In this document: piece by piece, positions 1-11,717 of the stretch
Layout of the letters: each line of letters opens with the position of its first letter
Position numbering within the stretch: position 1 is the first letter of the stretch
Source: Diadema setosum
Lineage: Eukaryota; Echinodermata; Echinoidea; Diadematoida; Diadematidae
Assembly: GCA_033980235.1 (NCBI GenBank)
Contig: CM067072.1
Span: forward strand, 22,137,047 to 22,201,046
Direction of reading: 5' to 3'
Length of the DNA: 64,000 nt
Program-made: the position numbers and the translations under genes
Notes under the pieces: generated by a model
The model's database searches: none
Told to the model about the DNA's origin: nothing
What the model saw: only the letters and a program-made list of their open reading frames with translations

Positions 1-514
1 GACTCACTGCTGGACTCAACATCTCTAAATGAGTCACATCTCCATCAACCATACCACTGAAATATTAGAGGAGCTGATATAGTACAGTGAAACAGCCAAA
101 AGTCACATAACACAAAGCGAACATGTACTCACCTCGTAACAATACAACGGAAATTTGTGTTGAGAGTTAGAGTTAGTTGTCATGCAGTAAATACAGACCA
201 ATGCTAATCAAGCAAAAGATAGATGACCTTGACATACTTTTGGAGAAAACAAAGTTTCCTCTTTCAGAGAAGAGTTGCTATAGTCCCACAGCCTCAAACA
301 TCTCATATACATGTATGTAATGACATGCTCAGGTGATTAAGGTTGACTTATTTGTGATATTTTGTGATTGTGTTTTCTTAAAGAAATATCTCTTAATGGG
401 AAACGATGAAATAAAAAAAAAAGGAAAGAAAAAAACATCAAAATCAGCACAAGTGACTCTAAGCATTAATTTTACCAGATTATGACTTTTTGCCTATCAG
501 CAGTAATGATATAC
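1..514. other. Unassigned AT-rich sequence
   Basis: No reading frame, RNA or repeat recognised beyond short A runs near 410-440. Confidence 0.5.
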
Positions 515-930
515 AGTTTGACTTCGATTACCCGGCCTCCTTTTATCCGGAAATCTCTATTATCCGGACGCGTTCACACAGTGAAGGACTTTCATCCAAA
601 AATTGAGAAAAACAGTGACTTTCATGGATCTATTTCACTAATTTCATAAGATGTGCATGATAGGTTTCTCAATATCTAATGAGGTAAAACATGTATGATT
701 TTCACATAAAGATATACTTTATTTTTGTGAAGAAGGGACTACAATTTTGCGCAGGCTAGCACAGATTACACCACCGTTGCGAGGTACATGCCTAGTTGCC
801 AGTGCACTGGGACGGCAGCTTGGACGGCAGCTATATACATTAACATTGTGTCTCCCATATCCGGCCAATTCGCTTATCCAGATGAGCGCCAGTCCCGACA
901 TGGCCGGATAATCGAGGTCGAACTTTACTG
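515..930. mobile_element. Pogo/Tigger-like MITE (about 415 bp)
   Basis: Terminal inverted repeats: CAGTTTGACTTCGATTACCC on the left and, read in reverse complement from the right end, CAGTAAAGTTCGACCTCGAT. Inner copies of TTATCCGG sit near both ends. The CAGT start and the CCTCGATTATCCGG wording resemble pogo/Tigger-type ends as known from other animals. There is no transposase frame, so it is non-autonomous. Confidence 0.7.
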
Positions 931-1444
931 GCAAGTTTGGCTATGTATGTTAGGTAGATAAATTGGAATACCAGTATTTGAATCATAGGTAGATACATTG
1001 TATCTCATACATATTGAATACACAAGAACAATATACACTGACTCTGTATTTGATTTGAGACACTGATTTGGGGAATTTTGTAGTACATCTACTTGATGTG
1101 CACAATGAAATACACCCTTATCAGCAACTTTTCAGATACACTCATATTAATAGCTTCCAAAATATCTTCTTTGAGCAGTGCCCAGAAGATAAGATGAATG
1201 ACCCTACCAGGCATAGTCTTTTTCAAACCTTTACCAGTAGCAATGTTCATAGTTGTAATTGTTGTTTGTGCACAAGAAAGTAAAATATCATTACAGGCCT
1301 AGACCCTTTGAGTTCAGATTGACTTTTCTTAGTATTTTGATTTGTTTAAATCAGAATTATTGTTACATGAATTGTGATTGCCTTTATTCCATGAATGTAT
1401 CAAATCATCAACTGGGACATTTCATGAGAACACTGGATTTTTGT
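931..1444. other. Unassigned sequence downstream of the gene
   Basis: AT-rich, no recognised element; small open frames here show no family features. Confidence 0.5.
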
Positions 1445-2150
1445 GTTTATTTCTGCTTCACATTACATGCCTAACTCGATCTATTCTTTATTGATACTTA
1501 TTCAATTTATTTTGATTGCAAGTACACGTACTTCAGTAAAGAAAAATATGGACAAAAACTTGGTTAGATGACTCTGCTCCAAGCCGCAATTTTACCACAA
1601 ACCGTATAAATAAGAAACTTTGGCCAATATAGATTGCAACTATCCTATACAATATATATCATTAAGTTAAATTCTTTTGTTCTGATTCATGTCTTTTGAC
1701 CATGACACACATGCTGTTACATTACATTATGTAAACGGTGATCATGATATGACACAATTTACAAAATCAGCTGCAGTGTATTACAGAGCTTGATTTTCAA
1801 ATAGATCTGAAAATCACTAAAACATTGCTTCTCTGGCTAATATCTGGCAATAAGCACTGCATAATACTAAGTTATTCAAAATTGCACAGATGTGTGCACA
1901 ATGGTATGAACAACAAAATACACACCACATATTAGGATGCCTGAATATTACAACCACACGAAGGATGTTAGTGACTTTGTTCAGTGATAGAAAATTCAAG
2001 GTTTAGATCATTAGATTTGGCAGATATGACAGAAAATTCTCTTTTTCTCTTTTTTTTTAACAAGGAATGGTAAGCAGCCAAGGATAGATTGATCTGCAAA
2101 GCAGAGTAAATCAATAAATTGAGAGAGAAGCACACCACCATCCATGGCTG
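1445..2150 (-). other. ST6GALNAC: 3' untranslated region, candidate poly(A) signals
   Basis: Downstream of the stop codon I see no further reading frame. AATAAA hexamers on the minus strand occur at 1511-1506, 1492-1487 and 1450-1445, giving a 3' UTR of about 640-700 nt if one is used. The cluster of three is suggestive, but AT-rich DNA gives such hexamers by chance. Confidence 0.35.
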
Positions 2151-2628
2151 TTATAAGTAGAAACAAAACACAAAGAGACTTGCCAGCAAGAAGAGCAGAA
2201 GGAAGACGACAAGACTGAGGAAAATGGCGACGATGAACATGATGGCATGGGTGAACTTTTGATACTTCTCCTTCTCTGCCTCCTCCTTGGTCTTGGGCCC
2301 GATCAGGGGTGGCTTGCGGGGCCGGATGCGGGCGCCGAGGAACGTGCGGTGCCGGTGCGTCTTCTGCTTGGTCTTGTTGTGCTGCGCCTCGTGGAAGAGC
2401 TTCAGGAAGGGTGTGTCCAGGGGCCCTGTGGTGTTAGACACCGTCAGGTTCCAGCGGGGGTAAAGAAAGTTGATGTTGTACTTCTGGGCCCACCGGGCAA
2501 AGATGGCCTTCTCCGTGACAAAGAGGTGGCCGAAAGTAAGATGCTCCTCACTCTCCTTGTAATAGGTGCACTGTGACTTAAACTCGGTGTCATAGTAATG
2601 GTATGGTGTCGTGTCATTCGGGTGCTCC
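2151..2628 (-). CDS. ST6GALNAC: Coding exon 6: motifs III and VS, then a C-terminal extension ending in a membrane segment (residues 545-703)
   Basis: A 478-nt terminal exon after acceptor TTGTAAAG, with stop TAA at 2153-2151. It holds motif III (PYHYYD, 553-558) and motif VS (H579-LFVT-E584), both catalytic hallmarks of GT29, then WAQKYNINFLYPRW, where vertebrate ST6GALNAC3-6 enzymes are close to their end. Here the open frame continues for about 98 more residues: sequons NLT and NTT, a His/Lys/Arg-rich stretch (KTKQKTHRHRTF, RIRPRKPP), an acidic/basic segment KTKEEAEKEKYQKF, then a hydrophobic run from about 671 to the last residue 703 (AIMFIVAIFLSLVVF and on). No good donor (GT in context) is present that would splice the tail away. 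The catalytic half is certain; membrane insertion of the tail is prediction. Confidence 0.93.
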
Positions 2629-3303
2629 CTTTACAAATGATGAAAATGAATAACAGAGAGTGTAAAATTTACGTCAATGGGAATTCTTTTCAGACAGCCA
2701 ATGCAAAGCTTATGAAAATACTTTATCAAGATCTTTTTAAAATTTGCATCACGCCAGAATATAAACACCTTTTCTATTTTCACACAAGTATTACACTCTT
2801 CAATTATATTTGATCGTAACTACAGTGTATCACTGTCCATTTAAGGTATTTACGTTTCTATCCACTTTAGCTTGAAGCCTCACTTTTCAGCACCAAGAAA
2901 CAAGTCCCAAACTATTACATGCATCTATGCACATATTTCAAAACAACAGCTGTACACACACATTGAGTTCTCAGGGCATTAGCAGGAGTCTTAAGGCCTT
3001 ATCTTTGTCTTTTCTTTCAGCCAGACGCAATGGATATGTTCGATGAAATAAAATATGCTAATATCCTGGACAAAATATATAAAAATCAATCAATTTGACA
3101 TTTAAAACTATCGTATTTGCCTGAAAAAGGGGGAGGTACAGAAAAAAAAAAGACATTGAAGGACAGTACACTAGCACCCAGCATATACCTTTCAAGATGC
3201 AGCCACTTTTTTTTTTTTCAAGATTGAGGTTTGCAATAATTGTAATCTTCATAACTGTAGTCATCACAATAGCAGCCCAGGAAATAATAACCAATCATTT
3301 GTG

Positions 3304-3526
3304 ACAGAGCTGCCAACTTTTGTAAAAGCCTTTCAGTACTATGATGGCTGAAAATCAGTAATTTGCACCTTTTTTGAGTGAAAATCAGTAATCCTTAACA
3401 GTGTTATAGAATTTATCACAGACAATGATTTCTAAAATCAGTAATTTGCTTGTAACCTTCAGTATTCTTGTCCAATTTCAGTAGAAATTACTGAAAATCA
3501 GTACTAGTTGGAAGCTCTGATTTGTG
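3304..3526. mobile_element. Short inverted-repeat element with AATCAGTA repeats
   Basis: Left end CAGAGCTGCCAACT is matched by the reverse complement of the right end, CAGAGCTTCCAACT. The inside repeats AAAATCAGTAAT several times. It looks like a MITE in intron 5. Confidence 0.55.
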
Positions 3527-3541
3527 AGAATTAATCCATAG

Positions 3542-3624
3542 AAGACTAGTGCCAAGTATACTCAGGCAGGTGTTTATGGGAAACATGTGTCATAGCAAAA
3601 TTCATTTCACCCTCAATGGGTAAA
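3542..3624 (+). mobile_element. 93-bp TTAA element, degenerate copy
   Basis: Shares AGTATACTC, TATGGGAAA, TAGCAAAAT and CCTCAATGGG in order with the intact copies; the left end is lost. Confidence 0.6.
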
Positions 3625-3720
3625 AGTTGTAGATGCAGCAATCAAAAGGGGGAAAAAAAAGCATATGACAAACTTGCAACAACTGTCAACCTCTTTGAGG
3701 TAGCAGGGCCCCGTTCTTAC

Positions 3721-3828
3721 TTGCAGTAGTTGTCTGGAACAAGTCCAAAGACATCCACCCGGTGGCAGACATCTAGGGCAAACAGGAGTGTCATCCAGCC
3801 GGTAGATAGCCATGTCTTGGCGTCCTTC
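3721..3828 (-). CDS. ST6GALNAC: Coding exon 5: sialylmotif S (residues 509-545)
   Basis: A 108-nt exon, acceptor CCCCACAG, donor CAA|GTAAGA, entering and leaving in phase 2. It encodes the sialylmotif S, which contacts both donor and acceptor: TWLSTGWMTLLF, then ALDVCHRVDVFGL and VPDNYC. Cys530 is the expected partner of Cys376. In most of the family the residue after this Cys is Asp or Tyr; here it is His531, a small departure. The join to the next exon rebuilds Lys545, followed by EHPND. Confidence 0.94.
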
Positions 3829-4984
3829 CTGTGGGGACGACGCACACAAGACATATCACATGACATTTTGTTCTGTTTCTGCATCTGCTCGTGTTTCCCT
3901 GGGATTTGGGCTCACAGCTACATCCCAGCATCCCCAAGAAGACATGAAACCATCTTGAAATTCTTCACAAATATTTTTTCTTTATTTGAAATTTTACCTC
4001 ACACAATTTCAGCTAATGAGTGTTGCCACTTCTGAGCACTGTCAACAAAAACACACATGATACTTTCATACAAAGCTCTATCTGACATTTTGCCAATAAA
4101 TCATAAAGCATAAAGGAGCATTACTGACAGGTTACTGCCATCAACTCCATTGATTATGGCCACAATATTATTTTGAGCATCAACTAAGGATTAATCTCAC
4201 TAGCCCTAATTATAATGAACGAGAGAATTCAAACAGTGAAAGCTCTTGTTATCATATAGCAATCAAGAATTTTCAGCTAAATTTCTGACATATATTCTCC
4301 AATGCTACTCAATCATGAAACATGCCATAAGCCCTGATTTCATCCATGTGGAAGTGGTCCATTAATTTCATGGATACACATACTATCTTGTCTGTGAAAA
4401 TAATCCAAAGTCTTGCATTTGGAGAATATTAATATGGCTAATCTGAAGCTTCAAGCTCACTCTCTGTAACAACTTTCACATCTCACTCTACACATTAACT
4501 TCCTCTTAAAATAATCTTGTATGAAAGATGTTGGTAGTCATTCTGCTTCATTTATCTCTCTCTCTCTCTCTCTCTTCTTAAAAAACACAGAAACAACAGG
4601 AACTCACTGGAACACACACAGGAACACACACACTAAAAACTACAGCTCTCCTAAAAAAAAAAAGTCACATATTATGTGTATATATATTAAAACAGCTGCA
4701 TCATTCACTTTTATACTCCTCAATAGAAGCTGTTGCCGTAGCAATGTGCATAACAATACCTCCCCAGCTCTCTGCTGCTCTTCTGCTGTCAATTAGGCAA
4801 AGCCACAGGGGGGAAAGAAGAAAAGCCACTTCAGGTGATGTACTCACGTGGGAGACCACTGCTATTACAGTGGTAATCCTTTAATGCTTTGCTACAGTTG
4901 TTTTCTATGTAGACCACACCTTTCTGGCTCTGCACTGTTTTGGTGATCATCTCCTATCCTTCTGCTCATCATTATCCTAGCACC

Positions 4985-5005
4985 CCTCCATCCCCCCCCC
5001 CCCCC
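4985..5005. repeat. C homopolymer tract
   Basis: Run of C near 4994-5005 in intron 4; similar G or C runs occur at 7145-7157, 9054-9068, 18307-18318, 28314-28327, 32350-32368 and 53378-53387. Confidence 0.7.
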
Positions 5006-5447
5006 GATCTGTTCCTTTGCTTCAAAGTCTTTGTTCAAAAACATGACAACATAATTAAATCTGCAAAAAAAATAATAAAATAGAATAACATTAAATAAAA
5101 CCAGGTTATCAAATTGTGCTACCTCACATCATAAAACTAATAGAATAAAAATGCCAGATAAGATTTTTATGATTTTTTTTTCATTTTTGTTTTAATTTCT
5201 ATTCCCTGTCAGGTCAATTTCTGCACAGGGGAAGTTTTCAACCTTTTCTAGAGAGATATTTATAACTCTCAAGGATGGCTGTCCCTAACGTCTTACTAGA
5301 AAATCATCGTGCAACTTGTCGATTTGTGAGGCATAGCCACACACAGTAGGTACATCACAAAAACAAAATGAAGTGTGTACATTCTCTTTCTTTCCAAGAG
5401 AGGTGTGGAATAATTGTGTAAAAAACAAACAAACAAACAAACAAACA

Positions 5448-6400
5448 AACTAGAGAAGCACTCTGAGAGCACAGACCTCCCCCAAGCATGCAGCTCATTT
5501 CCACCACCGTGACTGATCTTGCTCTTCCATAGAGTGATTTCCACCCATACGTACTTATAACATTGTGTGCTGAAAGTCGCCCGATTTCCCAATAAAGAAG
5601 CCTTTGTTACGTCATAAACCCTCAACAGCGCGGCGCACCTCGCCCTAGCAGAAACTAGAGCACGCACTTTAGTACGCACATGCAAACCTCAAATACGCGC
5701 AGCCGGAACTCCAAAGTTCATTGACCCTAGCTGCCAAAATGTCAAAAATCCTTCATAAATTCCCCCCAAATTCTCGGATTCTCCCCAAAATTTAAAGTCG
5801 GACGGTCATCACACCTAATGGTACTTTATTGCGTAACTCTTCCGAACGAACAAATTGTGTGCATGCAATCGCGCAATGCCAGACTGCAGTGCTATCCATA
5901 AACGTGTGGGACAGTGCTGCCACTGAGACACGTGTGTGTGTGTACGCATCATACACAAACATTGTGACCACGAGCTGCGGTGATTGGAGGAGAGAGGCCA
6001 GAAGACGCATGGCTCTTTTGGCTTTTCTTCATGCGCATGCGCACTGTGAGTGTGCATCCATTCAGCACTGATCAGAAACTCTAATGGCTCGGACAGCCAT
6101 TTTGGGTCAGGTGACCCATTGAGCCAGCGCTATTCTCATTCGGTGTCACGACATTTGATACAGAATGGGGGGAGGCAGTGTGTTGCGTTCGTCTCCGTGC
6201 AGCACAAACCACTCGCCACAATTGTAAGGCTTTAGTCTTCTGTTACTTTTATCATTCTAAACCTTTTCTGCAAGTTTCATCCAAATCCGTTAATTACTTT
6301 TTGAGTTATTTTGCACACGGACAAACTAACTAACTGACTAACTAACAAATGAACAAACAAACGGTAACGAAAACATAACCTCCTCCCTTGGCGGAGGTAA
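5448..6400 (-). mobile_element. Interspersed element, long copy (about 950 bp)
   Basis: Read on the minus strand it starts TTTTTACCTCCGCCAAGG, followed by a GTTTGTTTGTTC tract and then AAAATAACTCAAAAAG and GGATTTGGATGAAACTTGCA. The distal part (5448-5790) matches 11940-12235 in reverse complement. The middle (about 5800-6230) has no counterpart in the other copy. No coding capacity is evident; the frame at 5296-5685 overlaps it by chance. Confidence 0.65.
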
Positions 6401-6629
6401 AAATCTGACCAAACATGGGTTGTTTTTCAAGCTACAGGAAACCTCTACAAGAAACCTTAATAGGCTACACTACACGTACATGTATGTTACATTCAACTGC
6501 GGTGAAGAAATTGTTTAATATATCTACCACTTATTAGGTAAAAGATCTGGTCACATCACATGCTCCCAAACAAAATACAATTAGCAGACTGTCTAAACCA
6601 CGACATGAGGGTATGACAATAATAGATTC

Positions 6630-6695
6630 CTTTCAAAACCAAGACAACATCTATCTTTATTGCTTTCAAAACCAAGACAACATCTATCTTTATTG
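6630..6695. repeat. Perfect 33-bp tandem duplication
   Basis: 6630-6662 and 6663-6695 are identical, starting CTTTCAAAACCAAGACAACA. Identity implies a recent event. Confidence 0.9.
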
Positions 6696-7154
6696 TGGCA
6701 CCAAGCAATCTAGTTCACATGATTATTAGTGCAGTGGTAGCATATAAATTCCATCATTCAAACCGCTCCTCCTTCCCTCTGTTCTCTTCTTTGCTTTTCT
6801 CTTCCCAGATAAAAATATGTCTGCATTATCTTCACAGAGAGCAAACAGCTTATGGCCTTGGCATTCCTGATTCTAGGAAAAGAAGCCAGAATTCTCTTCT
6901 CGATCCCCATATACTCACATATATTTCTCTTCTTTGTATAGATCTTTTCCCCCTTTGGGAAATGTCAAGCCATTGCACAGAGACAGTTCCCATGGGTGAT
7001 TAGATGCTTGGTCTATTGAGTTATCTACCCTTCTGCACCAATCCATGGTTCTTGCATGTGTCACACTCGATCAAATGGGTATAGATTAAGAACATTTTTT
7101 GTTGTTGTTGGTGGTTGTGGTGTGAGTGTGTGTATGTGTGTATAGGGGGGGGGG

Positions 7155-7304
7155 GGACCGTAGCTGCTACTTACAATGCTCTGATTTAGATATTTTCATC
7201 CTTTCTTTTTTTTTTCTTTTTTTTTTTTGCTACTTATAATATCTGATTAAGAAGAAAATTTTGTTGTTGGTGTGGAAGGAGGACCGTAGCTGCTACTTAC
7301 AATG
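7155..7304. repeat. 24-bp direct repeat pair
   Basis: GGACCGTAGCTGCTACTTAC plus AATG occurs at 7155-7178 and 7281-7304. A related GCTACTTATAAT lies between them, so this is a decayed local duplication. Confidence 0.8.
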
Positions 7305-7639
7305 TACCCTAGGATGGTATATTAGTTTCAGAGGTCACTTCTATCTGTAATGACATGGGAATCAAGGTAATTGCATATATACAATTTTTGCCAGTACTAG
7401 ACACATTTATAATGCCATATTGGGGTAAGTCTGATGTAAACCGGGGTCATGACTCTGAATAAACTCATCAATTCCCAGAGAATGATATCTTGATATTGAG
7501 TGCAATTCAGTGAACGAAAGGCTGAAGTACAGAGATTTATAGCAAGTTATTACTTCTTCTGATATTGGATGAGCTAGGCCAGTTCACACTCATCATCCCT
7601 GTCAGAACAAGTTGTTTGTCTATACTCAGCAGAGGGCAT

Positions 7640-7682
7640 GATTTCTTCTTCTTCTTCTTCTTCTTCTTCTTCTTCTTCTTCC
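7640..7682. repeat. CTT trinucleotide microsatellite
   Basis: Uninterrupted CTT repeats in intron 4. Confidence 0.9.
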
Positions 7683-7985
7683 GGGTAAGTGCAGTCCACA
7701 AGCATTTGTAGTTTCTGTAATAATTTTCCATTTTGTTGCGATATTTTCCTTTTTGTTGCAATTATCAACTTTGGTAAGAAGTCAGACAATCTTGTAGTAC
7801 CAAAAAAAAGTTCTGTCAAAGCTTAATATCTTCTTTTTCTTTTTTTTGCACAGGATACAACTGTACTACTTTTGGTGTCTTTTCATAATCAAATGCTGAT
7901 AAGAATTGCTTCCTCAAACATTAGTGATTTATGTCATATCCATACACGTACAGTACATGGCATTCCTGAATAGGGTGTTCACAAG

Positions 7986-8082
7986 TACAGTCAAACCTAT
8001 CTTGAGCAGATTTTTTCCCCCTGTATGCAGCAGGTGGCCACTGATAGACAGGTGGCCTCTAAGGCACAGGTTTGACTGTGTA
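7986..8082. mobile_element. Pogo-like miniature element (about 95 bp)
   Basis: Perfect 12-bp terminal inverted repeats ACAGTCAAACCT and AGGTTTGACTGT, flanked on both sides by TA. Internal GGTGGCC repeats. Too short for any gene. Confidence 0.75.
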
Positions 8083-8672
8083 TCTTTTTAAAATGATTAT
8101 CATACAGTTGTACAACAACAAAGAGAAAATAAATTTGATTGAAAACAGAGTCTAGCAATACAAAATTTGTTCATCCTGTCTTTCCACTGTGGACAGAGGA
8201 TCAGTGGAGTTTGAACAGTCAACAAAAACAAATAACAACAGCATCAACAAACTCATCAGCTCACAACGTGAGATACAATGCCACTGACACCCAACATGTA
8301 CACATGACTTTAATATGAACATCACCTTAGGTGAGATTCATAAGGCAACCATGCACTGTCATTATATCTGCCTGCAGTAACAAAATACTTTGATTGATGT
8401 AATCAATGCACTTGTCAGGGTTTTATGCCAACACCTCCTCGGAGTAGCTTGGAGCCTTGCGAATGCAAACAAGCAGTAACATAGCCTGACATGTAAATAC
8501 ATTCAGGTTTCCTCTCTATTACTCCTTCATCTTCTCTCTATCTCTCCGCTCGACATCGTCTCTTCTCTTCACTTTTTTCCATCTCAAGCTCCATCTCTCT
8601 CTCTCTCTCTCTCACCATCTGATGTGTGATCAGCCGATATCACAATCACGTTCCCCCGCACCGCCTCCTTAC

Positions 8673-8905
8673 CTCGTGATTCCCGTCTCCCGCTGGAAGA
8701 TGCTCTCCGCCGATATCATCTTTCCCGAGGAGAGCACGTAGAATTCGGTGGCCGGGAAGGCCTTGGAGAAGTTCTTGGCGATGTTGTAGTGCTTGTCTCG
8801 CCGCTTGTTGATGCGGGTGGTGTAGAGCCAGGGAATGATCAACATCTCCGTCCGCGTCTTCTTGTTCACAAAGATCTCCATCTGTTCACTCTCACTCTGG
8901 TTCAC
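8673..8905 (-). CDS. ST6GALNAC: Coding exon 4: region between motifs L and S (residues 432-509)
   Basis: A 233-nt exon starting VNQSESEQ after a clean CCTCCAG acceptor and ending in phase 2 at ACGAG|GTAAGG. It covers the moderately conserved middle of the catalytic domain: an aromatic stretch around IIPWLY, a basic segment INKRRDKHYN, then FYVLSSGKMI and IFQRETGITR. In ST6GALNAC3-6 proteins the equivalent place carries a very similar ETG-K/R-D/T-R segment just before motif S, which supports both the identity and the exon join. No independent motif would identify this exon alone. Confidence 0.93.
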
Positions 8906-9407
8906 CTGGAGGTAAAGATATAGTCACAATGTAATCAGAAGGTTACCATAAACACACATCTACATTTGGCAGCCACACTGTAACACTTGACCAAGTCCTT
9001 TGAATTATATATCCAGTTGGTATGAAAATTGCATGGTAGATGTACATGTGTGTGGGGGGGGGGGGGGGACACTGTCACAAGTATATTTTGTTTTGCTGCA
9101 GAAGTAGTAATATGCAGATCAAATTAACATGCTTGTAGCGACACCTCCTTGGGCAAAAAAGAAAAACAATTTCATTCTCATAATATTTGCTCAACAGGCA
9201 AGGGTTGACAATTATCATAACCATTATAGATATTGTTTTAATATGAGAGAATATTATACAGTGATATGTCTCATAACGATTTGAAAATGTTTAGACCCTG
9301 TTACTGGCATTTGGCATTTATCATACATTGTATTTGAAATTTATGTCTTTGAAAGCAGTGGTTATAAGAGATTGTAATGGTACTTGCCAATTCTGACAAT
9401 CACTTAC
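8906..9407 (-). other. ST6GALNAC: Intron 3 (502 bp)
   Basis: Short intron with GTAAGT donor and CCTCCAG acceptor, phase 0. It contains a long G homopolymer on the plus strand near 9054-9068. Nothing else recognised. Confidence 0.85.
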
Positions 9408-9599
9408 CTTCAACAGATTGACATGACCCATAACCCTGACTGTGGTCTTTGACCCCACATCCTTCTCATAACTACTGGTGGGGGCGCTGTTCATGCGGAT
9501 GACACACGGATAGGTGTCAATGGTCGCACCAGCACTGCTGTTGAGGAGCTGACCAGAGCTGGAAATTACCGCACACGATTTGCACTGCAGCCGGAGTTT
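9408..9599 (-). CDS. ST6GALNAC: Coding exon 3: sialylmotif L (residues 368-431)
   Basis: A 192-nt exon, phase 0 at both ends, acceptor CCCGGCAG and donor AAG|GTAAGT. It encodes the sialylmotif L, which binds the CMP-sialic acid donor. Recognisable family elements, in order, are [14 protein letters not shown], then [10 protein letters not shown], then [13 protein letters not shown]. The Cys at 376 corresponds to the conserved motif L cysteine that pairs with the motif S cysteine. The wording matches the ST6GALNAC3-6 group rather than ST3GAL or ST8SIA. It is the strongest single piece of evidence for the family. Confidence 0.96.
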
Positions 9600-10812
9600 C
9601 TGCCGGGAATGATTAAAAGTGATGACTATGTTTATGCTTGATGCTTCTCATCTTGAAAAAAAAAAAGAGAAAATTTGGAAGACTCTTATCAATATTCACT
9701 TATCTTTCTCCCAGTTTCACAAACTCAATTTCATGAACTTGATTACATCCTTGTCTATATTGAAAACATATAGCAGCACTTGCAACAGGGAACCTTTTTA
9801 TATGTGTAGATGTACATTTCTAAAGATCTGTAAATTTCCAATAAAGATTTTTCCTCATTCTCTGAATCTATTGCAAAATTCATCCCTCCTTCTCAGCATC
9901 GTCTTAATGCTTTAATCTCTGTCTGCACACAAGAATTGTTGCTGCGGAGAAGAGAGAAGATTTTATATCACTAATGTCTGAAGAAATTTATACACTTGAG
10001 GCAAAACATGATTTGTTTGCATCTCCTTTTCTCTACAAAGTCAACTCAAGAGAAGCACATAATTTGCATCGAAGCAGCAGATTTCTAAACATGTCTCAGA
10101 GGACCATGAAAAAAACTATCACTGCGAGCGTTATATGGAATGCCTTGAGTAGCACTGATCCAATTTGCCTTGCTAAAGATTTGGAAGACAGAGGGTTTTA
10201 AGGCTGATATTTTCCCCCATCAGCAGAGTTCACTCGAGGGAATCAAACTTGTCATCTCTCTTGAAAGCTGAAATCTGCTTCAGCTTTCTTTCTCATACTC
10301 TGTCTCCACTTCCCTTGTCACCGCTACCATTATCACCACCATCATCAGTACCACTACCACCATCAGCATCATTCTCTTTTCCTCTTCTTGTTTTTCTCAC
10401 TCTTTTCATTTCTCTTGTCTTAAAAATAGATCCAACAGCAGGCTGTAGAAGTGAGGAGGCTTCCTTTTCATGCATCTCTTCACAATATTGCTGTCAAACT
10501 GTATCATGCTTCGTCTACATCAATGTACTTTTTGCTGTCCAGTACTTGATACATCCCTCATAGCAATGTCCACACACTGTCCTTCCTCTTCATTCTGTTT
10601 CTATTGGTTCTGCCGTCATAATCTTCTCTCTCTTCTCAAAATAGAAACAAAGGAATAGGTTTTTACAAAAATCAGAACCACACTATGTCCTTTATGCCCC
10701 CAGAATCATTCTGGGACAAGAAATAAACATTTGGCTGTGCAAACTAATATGTGGGCAAAAATAGCAAAACTGATCCTTGCAGACTGTTTCCAATCAGAGC
10801 ATGATCAATCCT

Positions 10813-10905
10813 TTAACCCATTGAGGACGAGTCCCGAGTATACTCGGGCAGGTCTCTATGGGAAATGCCTATTGCAGCAAAATCAGTTCGTCCTCAACGG
10901 GTTAA
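10813..10905 (+). mobile_element. 93-bp TTAA palindromic element, copy 1
   Basis: Starts TTAACCCATTGAGGACGA and ends with the near inverse TCGTCCTCAACGGGTTAA. An inner palindrome CCCGAGTATACTCGGG follows the left end. No flanking coding sequence. Confidence 0.8.
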
Positions 10906-11717
10906 ATTCCATCTGGTGATAGGAGGGAAGAAATAGAGGGCAAACTGGGTTCATAACTCCAACCCCTCCTCCTCACACACATACAATATAATTATTTACT
11001 CATGAATGCATTGCCATCTAAGACATACACCAGGATATTAGAGAAAGTGGTAAACAATCTTGAGAAATTCATCATTAGATGAAGACACAGAATTATAAAG
11101 GGTATAGGAGATCCAAGCAAGCAGGGAATTCTCCATTAAGACAGAAAACAAATCCTACCATAAACAAGACCATGACAGAAAAGCAATAATTCAGACAAAA
11201 AAAAAATAGACTGATACTGTGAATATAATGACAGTTTTAAGTTGATTATTCAACATGTGTGTCCTTTCCACATCTTAAATCAGTCAATAAGCTCATATAA
11301 TTGTACATGGTATGTGATGCTTTGTTCTCATCTGATTATGCAATAAATGCCACAATCATTTTTCTATAAGTCATATATTTTCAATCACTATGACACACGT
11401 AAAACTGAAATATTATACTTACAACTGCATGTATAATAACACATAAAATCAGAATCTCCTAGGTAAATGAAATAGTGCTAGTTAATATTAAGTCTGGAAA
11501 AAATATGACTGCATTCCATTGAATGTCAAATAGCCAAAAGGCCAACCACAGATAATCATTTTGAGCACACATTATATGATGCCATGGTAGATAATCTAGC
11601 CTTCTCTTTTCTGATAATGCAATGATTTTGTTTGAATAAATTTATATAGGCTATGCACTTACTATTTCTTCTGCTTTCAAATTTATGTTTATAAATTTTG
11701 TATTACACTGATTTTTA

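Larger units (their letters stand above)
2629..3720 (-). other. ST6GALNAC: Intron 5 (1.1 kb)
   Basis: Donor GTAAGA, acceptor ATTTGTAAAG preceded by a T-rich tract, phase 2. It contains a small inverted-repeat element at 3304-3526 and a degenerate copy of the 93-bp TTAA element at 3542-3624. Confidence 0.8.
3829..8672 (-). other. ST6GALNAC: Intron 4 (4.8 kb)
   Basis: Donor GTAAGG, acceptor CCCCACAG, phase 2. It carries an interspersed element at 5448-6400, a perfect 33-bp tandem duplication at 6630-6695, a 24-bp direct repeat pair at 7155 and 7281, a CTT microsatellite, and a pogo-like MITE at 7986-8082. No exon-like reading frame seen. Confidence 0.8.

Noticed and set aside
2247..2576. 109-codon plus-strand frame rich in Leu and Gly
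   Set aside because: Antisense of sialyltransferase exon 6.
5296..5685. 129-codon minus-strand frame
   Set aside because: Runs through an interspersed repeat in intron 4 and a CAAA microsatellite; no family features.
7574..7819. Frames with poly-Glu or poly-Lys
   Set aside because: Translation of the CTT microsatellite.
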